Shown in pieces: positions 44,740 to 57,500 of a stretch of 64,000 nt of DNA. Numbering within the stretch: position 1 is the first letter of the stretch; the number at the start of each line of letters is the position of its first letter. Origin of the DNA: Pachyseris speciosa (taxonomy: Eukaryota; Cnidaria; Anthozoa; Scleractinia; Pachyseridae). Location: positions 1,800,001-1,864,000 of the forward strand of contig JAEMWC010000030.1 of the NCBI GenBank assembly GCA_016490735.1, in the 5' to 3' direction. Both the position numbers and the translations under genes were made by a program. A model generated the notes under the pieces. The model did no database searches. It was given only the letters and a program-made list of their open reading frames with translations, and was not told where the DNA came from.

Positions 44740-46336
44740 ATGTGCGGGTCCCTTTTATCGAAGTATACAAAACTTCAGTCAAACAAGGTCGATCCAGCGA
44801 TGAGTATCTTTCCCGAACCTAGACGAGTTATCAGTAACACAAAGCTCGCTGGTGGAGACTCAGCATGTAATGAAGACAGAGGGCTCTGGAAGAATGGTGA
44901 TCGCGATGGGGAATCAAGTATTCACTCTTCTGTGATGTTTTCAAGCGATAGCTCAGGTTCGAGTAGTGAATCTGATTCTTCGTCTCAAAGCGATATCGAA
45001 GCCGCTGTGCGCGTTTTTGACAAACCAGTTCTACTCTCCAATAACAATAAGACAGTTAGGCTTCCTGTTGTCGACAGATACATTAACGAAGAAAGGGAGC
45101 TACTGAAAACTGCGCAAGAGATACTCGCTTTCCAGGGATATGGTGCGTCTTCAAGCTCCAACATTGTCACTGCTCTGCCGCTAAGCTCTACTGTTTCCAC
45201 CCTCTTAGGAAAGGTTAAAACAGCTGTGGCGTTTGACATTCCTGTTGGGAATCAAAAGACAGTCTGCCTATCTGCGAAAGTTCCCAAGCGCTTCCGGAAG
45301 CGAGGAAAGTTGGCTGCCGAAGTCACTTTGCGGGAAGTAAGAGAGAAAATGCGCGCCGCCGAGGAAAGAAAGCTGAAGGAATTGGAGCGTATTAGAGAGA
45401 GTGCGCGGAGCAGAATTGGGATGAGCCGACCACACCCTACAGAGGTGTCTGCCCAAGCAACAAAAGAAAAAATTGCTGCTAAGCAGACAGCAGCAGAGCG
45501 AAGGCGGAACGAAGAAATGGAGAAACGAAAGGAGGCTGGTAATAGACCTTCACGAAGCAGAAACAGAATTGCAGCGGCGCGGGCTTTTGCTAAGACGCAG
45601 GATGAGACATCTGCTAAACGGAAGGCGCAGAATGCTGAGCAAGGAAGGGAGAAGAAACAACAGAAAACTGACAAAGAAAAGAAGCTGCGAGTAAAACACG
45701 CTGAGACGGACAAGAACCAGGTATCTATATTTGAAGAATTCCTGAACTTGAGTTTTACTTCATTTGAGAAGAGGTGGTTTAACAAATTTTCATTTAAGGA
45801 GGGTAACTAATCCAAATAAGATTAAAAGCACTTAGCGCGACGAAGAAACAGAGATCAGCCCTAAAGAAGAATCTCGTGAACGCATTTAGCTGATTTTATG
45901 ACACTCCGCGGGAGAGGTTTTATCTAAACTGAAGTGACCGCCTTTTAGCCCTCCTTTTAATCTCAAAAATGGATTCCAAGAAATTTGCGTGCTTATGAAC
46001 GCACCGCAATACAGCTAATCACGTTTTGTTCTTTGTTGGCTAAGCATTCGGACTAATCAGTGATGAAAAGGGTTACCGGTTTCAAAAGAAACTGTTGTGC
46101 TTCGTCAGTGTGGGTCTGACCATAATGCTTTGGCATCAACTTAATTTCATGCGCTAATTTATCAGGCGAAAACGTCAAAAGTTATTTCGGCATGATTATT
46201 ACCACTGTCGTAAGACTATTGTCAGATTCCTGTTGCTTCCCAGGTCGGTTTTGTAGGCTATTATAGTTTGCTTTTTCCCATTTTGTTTTCTCCGTCTTCA
46301 TTCACTGTACATTCAACCATGTACATAGATAGATAG

Positions 46337-46406
<70 letters not shown>

Positions 46407-46407
46407 T

Positions 46408-46439
<32 letters not shown>

Positions 46440-46854
46440 TACATACATACATGCATGCATGCATGCATGCATGCATGCATACATACATACGTATTTGATG
46501 ACCATCGTGAAATTAATGCCAGTTATCCAGAAAAGAGAAGAACTTGTTTCCCAACTGTTTTTCAGATTCAGACTGCAAACTGCAATGCCATAATGTGATA
46601 ATAACGGCAATAGCCTCTGGGAAAATTAAATTATAATGGACTGATGTCTAATAATTTTCATCTTATATAATCAGCCATCATTGATTTTTTTCTTTTCAAA
46701 ACATTTTCGTTTATAGCTAAAACAAGGAGAGGATGACCTCCCTGCTGATTCCCAAGAATCTCGAATTGAAGTCACCTCGGGAAACAATGAAGGTCACAAA
46801 GGCAACCAGGAGGCCAAAAAAATTTACGAGTGGGAAGACTTCTTCGTGGATTGA
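44740..46854 (+). CDS. Stathmin-domain protein, STMND1-like (two exons)
   Basis: Exons 44740-45720 and 46717-46854 (phase 0, GT-AG; acceptor TTTATAG) give 372 aa. The ATG at 44740 (MCGSLLSKY) is used; the second ATG, in AMSIFPEP, is a less likely alternative. Residues ~115-135 (INEERELLKTAQEIL) and ~165-220 (VPKRFRKRG then VREKMRAAEERKLKELERIRE) match the layout of stathmin-domain-containing protein 1: a short first helix, then a long basic-acidic helix. Stathmin domains bind tubulin dimers; a Cys2 and the neighbouring residues hint at lipid attachment. A Lys/Arg/Glu-rich coiled stretch follows, and the second exon ends YEWEDFFVD. The homology is from memory of a rapidly evolving family. Confidence 0.68.
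45721..46716 (+). other. Intron of the STMND1-like gene
   Basis: 996-bp GT-AG intron. It holds a large CA/ATAC/ATGC microsatellite at 46341-46490; otherwise nothing recognised. Confidence 0.65.
46341..46490. repeat. Compound microsatellite (CA)n, (ATAC)n, (ATGC)n
   Basis: Long CA tracts broken by TCACTCAC, then ATAC units, then about eight ATGC units, then ATAC again. Confidence 0.95.
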
Positions 46855-47578
46855 AGAAGTGATATACTGACGTTCAGCCCTATCTGGTTTTCGAGGCTGG
46901 TGGACACCTTAGAGGGTAGCAAAGGGGGGTTCGTGATCCCGTTTCACGCACGAATTTTAAGAATATTCCCGCATCACGTATACTTTTTGCAAACTTTCAC
47001 GAGTCACGAATTGAAATGACCGTAAACCCCAGCTTTCACCTTGTCTTGCGTCAGAAACAAGGAGCTAAGCGACCAGAGTCATATGTGGAAGTTGTTCGTC
47101 GCCGCAGATGCAATAATAGTATCTAGTTTCGACTGTCACTGCTTGCGTTTCATCAGGCAATGAGGCAGACTAGTTACGCAACACGATGGTATTGATTCTG
47201 TCATTAGGGTGAAATCCCATCCGTTGCTGACGACAGGCTTTTCGCGTTCTTTTAATTACAGTACAGAGAAGTTTACTGAGGCGATAGTGACTCCCCTAAG
47301 CAGGGATGGGTCTAGGACTACGACGCTGACTGGAATAATCTATCGCCGCTGCGAGAGTATCTAGGGGGGTCCGGGGGCATTCTCCCCCGGGAAATTTTGA
47401 AATTTTAGTCCTCGGACTGATGCGATTTTCAGTATTCTGAGGGGCAAATCAAAGCCTGCTATGTGTTTTAATTGCTGTAAATTCGACTGTAAAGTCAACT
47501 TTTGGGTTAGTTAGAGAGAATATGCGAAAAAGATCGACAGTTATCAATGCGCTTTCCAGTTTATATTTAGCTGTATAT

Positions 47579-48588
47579 TTAACCCATTGGCACCCGTGCC
47601 GGCCAAAACCGGCCGTAAAAAACTCCCATGCTTCAAAACATTGCAACTCTCTCAATCGCACGAATATTGCCTTAACTGTTAGTTGTGAGCACGAAATGGA
47701 ATGCCCTTTAAATTTGGATATCCAATAAATGCAAGAAACGTAGCGATTTTTACCAAATATGGCCTTTTGAGTTTGGACAAGAACGAAACTGGCCGTTTTT
47801 AACGTCAAAGAGAAACAACAAAAATGCCCCTTTTTGCCTTCATGTTTTTTTAGGGAAATCATCGTCGAAAAACCAAAACTCAACCATCATAACGAAATTC
47901 AGTCCTTTTTCTAGCTTAGAAATGACTTTTTTTGTTCATATTCTTCTCCCAAGCGTAGATACAGCCTTTTGTTCCAGTGCATTCGGGCCTTCCCGACATT
48001 TTCAACATCTTGAGCGCATTGCATGCTGGGAACTAACGAGAATTTTGGACAGCGCCCGTTCCTTCCCCCAATTCTTTCACATACAGCCACTCCGACCTAC
48101 CGCCAAAATTTCCTGCTCGTAGCCATCTTCAGTACACAGAAATTCCAAAATATGTGGCGGTAGGTCGAGAAATTCATCAATAGTCGAGTCCCAAAGGTAC
48201 TAAGTGTTCGACCGGCCAAATTCCCAGTTCGTCGAGTAACAAACCAAATTCAACAACAAAGTACATCACCTTGCTCGATTCTTTGAGAAAGTGGACTCTT
48301 AGCTACCGTCACGCTTAATGATGCTCATCAGGCAGCCGCTAAAGATGAAAAATGGCTATAAATTTAGCAGAAATCGCAAGCAAACCCAACTTGGGCCATT
48401 GTTGTCGCTTCACGGATAAAAAATAGCTACGTCAAAATGACGTTTTCAGAAACCTTGAGCCTCCAGTGGCTTAGGACAGCACCACTTTTCCCTGGTAGTT
48501 CAAATAAAGAGTCACGAATTGCTATTCATCGTTTATAGGTGGAAAATCACTCCGAAAATGTAAAACCCTGCGGTAGTCAATGGGTTAA
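47579..48588. mobile_element. TTAA-flanked MITE (piggyBac-type), copy 2
   Basis: Near-identical to 7090-8388 without the SINE. TTAA and inverted CCCATTG at both ends (47579-47589 and 48578-48588). Gives the clean, uninterrupted consensus for the family. Confidence 0.85.
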
Positions 48589-48605
48589 AAAAAACCTTTG
48601 TTACA

Positions 48606-49100
48606 ATACAATACAATACAATACAATACAATACTTTATTTAAACACGTAACGTCAAGGAGCTATACAAGCTCGTTCAAAATACGTACGTGTATTCCTAA
48701 AATATAAAAATTTACGTACGTTACAAAGTTAAAAATCTTAAACATCGACACAAAGAATCATCTCATCAACAAACAATAAAATCAGAAAACCTAATAGAAT
48801 ACTGGTGGGATAAAATGCGCAAAAAGTTAAAAGTCTAATTTTCTCAGTTCACTCTTGAAATGGGCAACACTGTTGGTCAGTTTCACTCTTGAAGACAGAC
48901 TGTCCCAGAGCTGCGCACAGATGCAAGTACTGAATTCAGTGACTTTTTATTTCTTTTCCCCTCTACAAGAGGAAACTGAAACTTCGTATTACACAAACTA
49001 ACAGCCTTTGATCTCGTCAAGACAGCTTTCCGGTCTAGTTGGACTGAGAGAACGATTCGTAAATGATTGTAAAAGAACTGACAACATGGCAAGAAGTGGA
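48606..49100 (-). mobile_element. Probable truncated non-LTR retroelement 3' end with (ATTGT)n tail
   Basis: Tandem ACAAT units (48602-48635), then CTTTATTTAAACACGTAACG; on the minus strand this reads as AATAAAG followed by a pentanucleotide tail. A short minus-strand ORF (49092-48883) with HLRIVLSVQLDRKAV may be a fragment of the end of the reverse-transcriptase ORF. Unconfirmed. Confidence 0.4.
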
Positions 49101-49565
49101 TGGAAATATCGCTAGAAAGTGAGAATCACAAAATAACTGATAATCCAGGACTTTTATTACCGAATGGAAAGTCACCGGCTCAAGCAGATGTGGTAATAAA
49201 TGAGAAATTAATCACGAAGTGTTTCAAGATCCCTTAACGGTCGCTCTGTCATGTTGGCCTTTCGGGGGTGTGGTACCTAGAGTGCTTCACAATGCTTGAC
49301 CGTTGGGTCTGTCTGAAAGTCTGTTATTCTCAGTCTGTTAATTTCAGACGGTCCCGATGGTTTTCTAAGTGATGCGATAGGAAATTTTGACATTTTCACG
49401 AAACTAAAAGATATCAATTCACGAGTCCCGCATACCTCCAAAGACAAATCACGCGTCATGCGCATTGTAAATTCACGAATCTCGTATCTCTTTTAGTTCC
49501 TTTCACGTTTCACGCACCAATTTTTGCCCTCATCACGCTTCACGTATAAACCCTTTGCTACCCTC

Positions 49566-50411
49566 CCGTCCGAGTCCCTCTCCCAAATTCTCCACCCCAA
49601 TATGTGTGACTTTCAGTGCTATTTAAAAAGCTGTAACAATTAACCGTTGAAGGGTTTGAGTGCATATATTGCGTCCTGAACTGTTTCCTTTAAGCCATCA
49701 ACACGGGGAAATGACGTCATATGATTACATGATTACACAAGAAGTTAAACAGCACTACTGCATTCTCGTTTTTCACGAAAACGTTTTCGTGATTCCCGAA
49801 TCCCGGTCCACAAAATAAGAAGATCACGCGTCACGCTGAACCCCTTTACCAGTATCCGAAAAGGTAGAATACGAGACCTGCGCGCTGTTGTAGCTGTTGT
49901 ATACTGAATTAGTGCAAATACGTTAACAACTGCGCTGGACTGGAATAATTTTGTCCCCTATCCGGCGATTAGCCATCGATTGCTCATTGATCATAGGCAA
50001 CAATCAATTGACTACTCAACTGATTACCCATCGATTACCTATTGATTTCATTGATGTCATCGATTAGTTTGGTTCGAGCCAGTTATGACTGTGCATAAAA
50101 TTTCTGTGCATAATAGAAAAATACAAAATGACGTAATACGTAATAACAAGGCATCCAAAGGTGGGTAGTGTAATACCACACAATTTGCATTTATTTTTTC
50201 TTGAAAATTATATGTTCATGAAGGTTTCTTTTATTTATCCGTCTTGTTTGTTTCTTTTTTTGTACTCTTAAAAAAGTTTTTGAAACTGAAATTGAAAATT
50301 TTGAAATGTAATTTACACGATCAAACAGCCTACCGCACCCTACCCTACTTGAGAAAACCCAAGAGCGTCTTCAGTGGGGATCGCTACTCTGCAGCTAGCT
50401 GGGAATTAGCT
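49566..50411. other. Intergenic DNA before the NRF-like gene
   Basis: Includes more CACG-type words (49770-49850) and a cluster of ATCGATT/ATTGAT words at 49965-50065; a similar cluster is at 60465-60560. The NRF-like promoter and 5' UTR should lie at its right end. Confidence 0.5.
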
Positions 50412-53400
50412 ATGTCTAGGATTCTTTTTGTGCCGTTAACTCTACTGTTTCTTGTTGATTTGACAAGATCTCTTCCTCCAAACGCTGTTCGAGAATTCAG
50501 TGGCTTAGGTTCAAAGGAGAATCGGTTTATCTTTCCCTACGTCTTTCCGAATGTTAACGGCACAGCTCCGAATCCTTTTGCGAATGCTTCAAAAGGTTGC
50601 GAGGACGCTGTCCTTGCTCTCTTGAAACCACCATACCGCACTTTAGCTCAGTGTAAGTAGAATTTTGTTCTTTATGTGTTTAATTTAATTCAGTGTTACT
50701 ACATGCATATGAGCATATGAGAATTTGTTTATTAGCTTAACCGCTTTAATTTAAACGCGCCAAAAATTCAAGCGCGGGCTAGTCAAGCTGAGATTTTCAG
50801 TCTTGACTGAAGCTTAAGCTTACCGTAAAGGCTCTTTTAAGTCCCCCGTCTCTATTAACCCCCGCTCTCTAATAAGCCCTCCATTTGGAAGTCCATTTTT
50901 GTAATAAGCCCCCCCCCCCCCCCCGCCCCCATTTTGGGACATGAGATCCTCCCTATTCCCCTTACGAAACCCACTTCATGCTCCCCAGTTGGTTTGTTTT
51001 TAAACAAATACACTGTTTCGAGTTCAAATGTAGTTAGAGGAATATGTTTGCAGTCCAAGCAGAATGCAGGGTTGTCAGAACAGCAACAAGGAGATTTATT
51101 CCAAATGAACGTAGTGAATGCCGCCCAAAAACTCCACAAGCCACACACTAAGCTTGTAAATTACACTTTGACTTCCGTCACACGGCCTCTGCCAAATGTA
51201 CACGCGACCTCTGTCACACTCGATTAAACACGTCCTCCGCCAAGTCTCACAGCTTGTAAATACTGCTAACTCAAAACATTCTTTTGTAAAGCTATGCTGA
51301 TTGGTTTATATACTTATGAGCATAACATTCTAGAACCTTCCGGCTCGACTAAATAAAGTAACATTACAATATTAAACTATTTACAGTATCATATGTAAAC
51401 GGCTTAAACAAAAACTGCTGATGCAACTTAAAAGGTTCTAGACCGTGACGTAAGTCACACAACAATTTTTCATAACATACACACTAAAACACATAATACC
51501 ATTTGCTGCTCTGTATTAAATACTAAGGTTTCACTGCAGTTGTTTGAGTTTTGTACAAAAAAACTATTTTAAGATGAAACAGCATGTTTAAGATTTGAAA
51601 TTAAAGCCCCCCCCCCCCTCTCTCTATTAAGTCCCCTCTTTAATAAGCCCCCGTCAATGAGGCCTGAAATTAAATAAGCCCCCCGCAGGGTTAATAGGGC
51701 TTTTACAGTATGTCTTTTCATCTCGCAAGACCTCAAATGTATCATTTGCCAACAATCCAATACTGGGTTCAAATTCACCATCCCAGTAAACCAAAACAGT
51801 TTGGCTGAGCATGTGGTTAAGGAGTTCACTGATGGAGTTGAAAATTGTACACATTTCTATGTCAACGTGTCTGTGTTTCTTGGTCTCAAGAACTTGCAAT
51901 CATGCACGGTGATTGCCATTTTCATGGGCGTGGCGGTGGTCAGAAATCGCATGACAAACAGGCATGCATGTATGGTTGGGTTGCTGACTTCAAGGCAATC
52001 TTAGTTGTTTTTTAGTTTTCAGTTTTGCATCAGATCGTACTAACAATGCATTGTCGATATTTCCTTTACCCAGAAAGTAGGGGCTATAATGAAAAACAGT
52101 TTGAGTAATTTGGAAGGTAGAGTTGAATGATGCCAAAGACTGGTGTAAAATAATAAATAAATATTATTCTTGTTCGCAACATATATAACAGGGTCATTGA
52201 TTCATAAAAAACAAGTTTTTTGTTGTGAAGAGAAATCTTTATTAATTTTACTAACAAAACATACCAGCGCATCGCAGCTTCATAATATGAAACAACCTAT
52301 TGGTGATCATGTGATTTAATTGAGGCCCTTGATGATGTAGTTGCAACACTTTTTTTTTTCTTTTTAAGTATAATAATTGTTGCGAAAACAAATCCCACTT
52401 GGGGGAAATTTTCTTTCAAACTTATTCAATATTATTTGGAGTATGCATGGTCGGGGTTTCTCTTGTACGCTATTTGTTTCATATTAAAATTAACCTGTAT
52501 CTGTAATGGATCCTCCCTTGTCACTCACTAAGTTCCACTTTGGTCGTGTATCATTAACTTAATCCTTAGATGAGTGGCCTGACGAGTTCATAGACTCCCC
52601 TACCACAATGCACAGTACCCTTGGAAGAAGAGTTGAATGGGAGTCCCACACCCTTAAACCACATAAATCACCTCTGAGACTGCTGTGTTGCCAGCATGGT
52701 TGTCCTGATCGTGTAGTGGTTATCACAACGGACTAGTATTGTGGGAGGACGTGGGTTCAAATCCCACTCGGGGCAAATTTTCTTTCAAACTAATTCACAA
52801 TTTAATATCAATGATTAGTTGGGGTATGGTGGTTAGGGTTTCTCTTGTACGCAAGGTATATACATGTATATAATATATGAATTCATATATTTGTTTCAAT
52901 GATTGTAACTTTTATTGTTAGTATCCTGGCCTTGTGCCTGTTACCTTTACATCATCAGCTGTATATGTAATTGGAACTCTTACATGCATTTGATCATATC
53001 CACATGCGAATTTGCACATTAGAAATAATAACTTTGAGACTTTATGAGACTTTAAGACTTTATTTGGCTTGATTTGTTTATACATTAAAAAAAACGCCTG
53101 TGTAGCCCGCAGTTAGCACAGCTATTCTAGGCCGGTGGGCTACTTAACTGACACTATTTAATGAGCACACACACACACCAAAAATTCAAGCGTGGGCTAG
53201 TCAAGCTGAGATTTTCAGTCTTGACTGAAGCTTAAGCTTACCGTAAAAGCTCTTTTAAGTCCCCCGTCTCTATTAACCCCCTCTCTCTAATAAGCCCCCC
53301 ATTTGGAAGTCCATTTTTTGTAATAAGCCCCCCCTCTCTAATAAGCCCCTCCCCCCGCCCCCATTTTGTGACATGAGATTTTGTTATTAGTCCCCCCTTA

Positions 53401-54499
53401 TCCCCCTTATGAAACCCACTTCATGTGGTCCAGTTGGTTTGTTTTTAAACAAATACACACTAAGACACATAATACCATTTGCTGCTCTGTATTAAATACT
53501 AAGGTTTCACTGCAGCCGTTTGAATTTTGTACAAAAAACTATTTTAAGACAGAACGGCATGTTTAAGATTTGAAATAAGCCCCCCCCCCCTCTCTATTAA
53601 GCCCCCCTCTTTAATAAGCCCCTGTCAATGATGCCTGAAATTAAATAAGCCCCCCGCGGGGTTAATAGGGCTTTTACGGTATGTCTTTTCATCTCGCAAG
53701 ACCTCAAATGTATCGTTTGCCAACAATCCAATACTGGGTTCAAATTCACCATCCCAGTAAACCAAAACAGTTTGGCTGAGCATGTGGTTAAGGAGTTCAC
53801 TGGTGGAGTTGAAAATTGTCTACATTTCTATGTCAACATGTCTGTGTTTCTTGTTCTCGAGAACTTGCAATCACACACAGTGATTTCCATTTTCATGGGC
53901 GTGGCGCTGGTCAGAAATCGCATGACAAACAGGCATGCATGTATGGTTGGGTTGCTGACTTCAAGGCAATCTTAGTTGTTTTTTAATTAGTTTTCAGTTT
54001 TGCATCAGATCGTACTAACAATGCATTGTCGATATTTCCTTTACCCAGAAAGTAGGGGCTATAATGAAAAACAGTTTGAGTAATTTGGAAGGTAGAGTTG
54101 AATGATGCCAAAGACTGGTGTAAAATAATAATATTATTCTTGTTCGCAACATATATAACAGGGTAATGGTAATGGTAATGGATTTATATACCGCACATAT
54201 CACATAGTTTCATGGCGGTTTACAATTCTTCTCCAGGGTGAGATCGGACGTCAGCCTGTAAAGGCGCCTCTGGCAGCCGCTATCAGTCCATTTTTTATCT
54301 CACCCACCCACCCAACCCACACATGAATGTCAAGACAGATGAAAGGTAGACCACCACACCAGGAACTACGTCCCCTACTCTTTTTGAACAGTGTGTGGGT
54401 TCTTTAACGTCCCACAGATTATTAGGAACAAGTGATGTGAGACGGGACCTACGGTTTATCGTCCTTATCCGAGAAGACTAGAAAGTCTAACCGTTTGCA

Positions 54500-54531
<32 letters not shown>

Positions 54532-57500
54532 ATTATTTAAAGACCCTGAGTGTTGGTCCGGCCGGGGTTTTAACCCGCGACCTTCCACACAGTAGTCCGG
54601 TGCTCTACCACTGAGCTAACCGGGCGGCGGTTAGTGTCATTGATTCATAAAAAACAAGTTTTTTGTTGTGAAGAGAAATTTTCATTAATTTTACTAACAA
54701 AACATACCAGCGCATCACAGCTTCATAATATGAAACAACCTATTGGTGATCATGTGATTTAATTGAGGCCCTTGATGATCTAATCGCAACACTTATTTTT
54801 TTTATCTTTTTAAGTATAATAATTATTGCAAAAACAAATCCCACTTGGGAGAAATTTTCTTTCAAACTTATTCACAATTATTTGGAGTAGGCGTGGTCAG
54901 GGTTTCTCTTTTATGCTATTTGTTTCATATCAATTAACCTGTATCCTTAAATGGATCCTCCCTTGTCACTCACTATAAGTACCACTTTGGTCATGTAGCA
55001 TTAACTTAATCCTTAGATTCATGAATGGCCTGACGAGTTCATAGACTCCCCTACCACGGTACCCTTGGAAGAAGAGTTGCCTGGGAGTCCCATGCCCTTA
55101 AACCACATAAATCACCTGAGACTGCTGTGTTGCCAGCATGGTTGTCCTGATGGTGTAGTGGTTATTGCATCGGACTAGTATTGCGGGAGGACGTGGGTTC
55201 AAATCCCACTCAGGGCAAATTTTCTTTCAAACTTATTCACAATTTAATATGATTAGTTGGGGTTTCTCTTGTACGCAATGTATATACATGTATATAACAT
55301 ATTAATTCATATATTTGTGTTGATGATTGTAACTTCTATTGTTAGTAGCCTGGCCTTGTGCCTGTTACCTTTAGATCATCAGCTGTATATATGTAATTGG
55401 AACTCTTACATGCATTTGATCATATCCACATGCAAATTTGCACATAACATAATTAAATTATTATTTAAATCAGATGATTTCAATAAATACATTTTGGATA
55501 GAAATGGCTTCGCTCTGTTAATTGTCCTATTATCACAATATTATCCCTATCCCCACCACCAAAGGTGGCAGATTTGTTGGCAGATTTTTTGATCTAATAG
55601 GGAACACAACTAATGTCCAAATTATGAGCTGAAATCGGCACTTGAGTTCTTTATAAATCATCAAGGGTCAGCTGCCCCCACAAGAACCAAGAACTGGTTG
55701 GTGGGTCTATAATGTGAGAGTTACAAGGTACAGAGCAGTCGAAAAATTGTGGGTATTTCTAAATTGTAGCATTGGAGTGAGGTAAATCCAATGGAATGAT
55801 GTTTAGTTTGAGTCATCATAACTTAATGTCAAGAAGTCAAGAATTAAGACTGGAAACTCAGGATTCCATTGTATACAATGTTTTCAGAAGAAAAAAAATA
55901 CATGCACTATGAAAATGTGTTGTTTAGCAAAACTTTTGAATCAGTAGGGTTAATTGTTAACTTGAGAATTTATTTGTAGATATTGATGCATCAGGAAAAC
56001 CTCCAAGTGGAATGCTTGCTGGAAATATTTTGTGGCTGGGGTCATATGCTGTTTGTCAAAATATTTCGGATGCGCAGTATTGCTTGGCTACTGATGTGAA
56101 ATACCAGATTACAGCCATGCAGGTAACTGAGAGGTCAACATTCTGAGTATTGTTCCTGTGAGTCAGATATTAAATAAACCTGACTTTGATTTTATTTGTT
56201 ACAAATGGATGGTTTGAATTGGTTGTTCTCAAGTAAGGATAAATAAATTTATTGATAAGGACTATCTTAGGGGTGCCGTGTCGAAGGGTACTTCTCTGTT
56301 AGTTGGCTAATATATGTTTACAAGGAGACTTCCCAAAATGATTGCTGTATTCAACCTATTTTATGCAGAAGAGAGCAAGACTTTAAAATTTAAGAATTTT
56401 AAAGGGTTGAAAAGTTGACTATGATCCAAAAGGATAGCAATTAAATCTAATATATAGTATTAGAAAAAAAGGGAATGAAAAGTTTAAAATCCTTGCAGAA
56501 ATACATGGGAACCCCGTAATTAGGACACCAAAGGGACCTGCCAAAGTGTCAGCATTAATTATCCATGTGTCCATATTAAGTGTGCTAATTTAAGAGAAAC
56601 CCTTTTAGTTGTTTGGACAAAGAAAACTGGCCATTGTGAGTGGATGTCCATAGGGCAGGGTCCCACTGTACTTAGGGAGAGCTTGCATCTGGCCAGTGTT
56701 TAATGTGGCTTGCATTTGTTACTCATATGTGAAAGCATTACTCACCCTTCAATAGTGCTGTTAGGTTGCAAACATTATTGAAGTATATTGATGGTATCTA
56801 AGCTGTCAGTACCCTTTGACAGTGCAGCTGTGACTTAAAGTATTGACTGTTGCAGTGATTTGACTAACATATGAGTTTAATTTATTAGTCATTTCCTCTG
56901 GGGTGGGGTCTGTGTGTACCTGCTGCCTGCAGTGAGAAGGATGTAGCAGTGTTATTCAATGAGATCGTAAAAGGTTAGTGCTATCTATTTTCATTATATT
57001 TATGAGGTGGATGACAACACAGTTTTTTGTTATCCATAAGGTAATTGTTTATTTTTTTGTTGTTGTTGTTACATGTATATTAATAGACAGTCTCAAAGAG
57101 AAGACTGATCATGAAAGTGATTTTTTGATTATTAACCCTTTGGTTACTACGTACACAGGCAAAAACCAGCTGCACAGAACCGCGTCCCTTGCACCACTTG
57201 TGATGTCATCAGTTTTAACACTTGTAGACAACTTTAACTTGGAACATGTGTAGGGGAAGGAGATCTTTCAAACCCTACCTGAATGAGCATGATTCCATCA
57301 TACAGGCTGGAGAAAACTCAAAAACCCAAGTGACGTTTACCTGAAAATTTGAATGAAAATCTTGTTCCACTACCTACCTGCAGTTTCTTCCATCTAAACC
57401 TACCATCCCAAATCTTTTCTCACTGAAAGGAAGCCCAGAGAAAATGCCCAGCAAGAGAAAAAAAGTGAGGCAAGAAAAGCGAAAGAATAGGGGAGGAGGG

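Larger units (their letters stand above)
46912..49565. mobile_element. 2.65 kb TIR element with CACG-rich ends, containing two nested elements
   Basis: GAGGGTAGCAAAGGG at 46912 and CCCTTTGCTACCCTC ending 49565 are inverted. Both flanking regions are rich in CACG(A/C)ATT- and TCACG-type words (e.g. TCACGCACGAATTTT), possibly binding sites. Nested inside are the TTAA MITE (47579-48588) and a retroelement 3' end (~48600-49100). No transposase seen. No obvious target duplication. Confidence 0.6.
50761..53020. repeat. Tandem segmental duplication, copy A (NRF intron 1)
   Basis: Matches 53178-55446 over most of its length. It includes a MITE, an ORF-free core with CTGAGCATGTGGTTAAGGAG and a tRNA-like sequence at 52707-52776. 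About 450 bp (51000-51455) present here are missing from copy B. Confidence 0.88.
53178..55446. repeat. Tandem segmental duplication, copy B (NRF intron 1)
   Basis: Second copy in the same orientation. It carries a ~470-bp SINE absent from copy A (54165-54636) and lacks a 450-bp part of copy A, so it was rearranged after duplication. Confidence 0.88.

Noticed and set aside
46261..46610. ORFs through the CA/ATGC microsatellite
   Set aside because: Low-complexity translation (CVCVCV, MYVCMHACMHAC) without gene evidence.
52707..52776. Functional tRNA (AGT anticodon)
   Set aside because: Anticodon stem unpaired and acceptor stem weak; part of a duplicated repeat.
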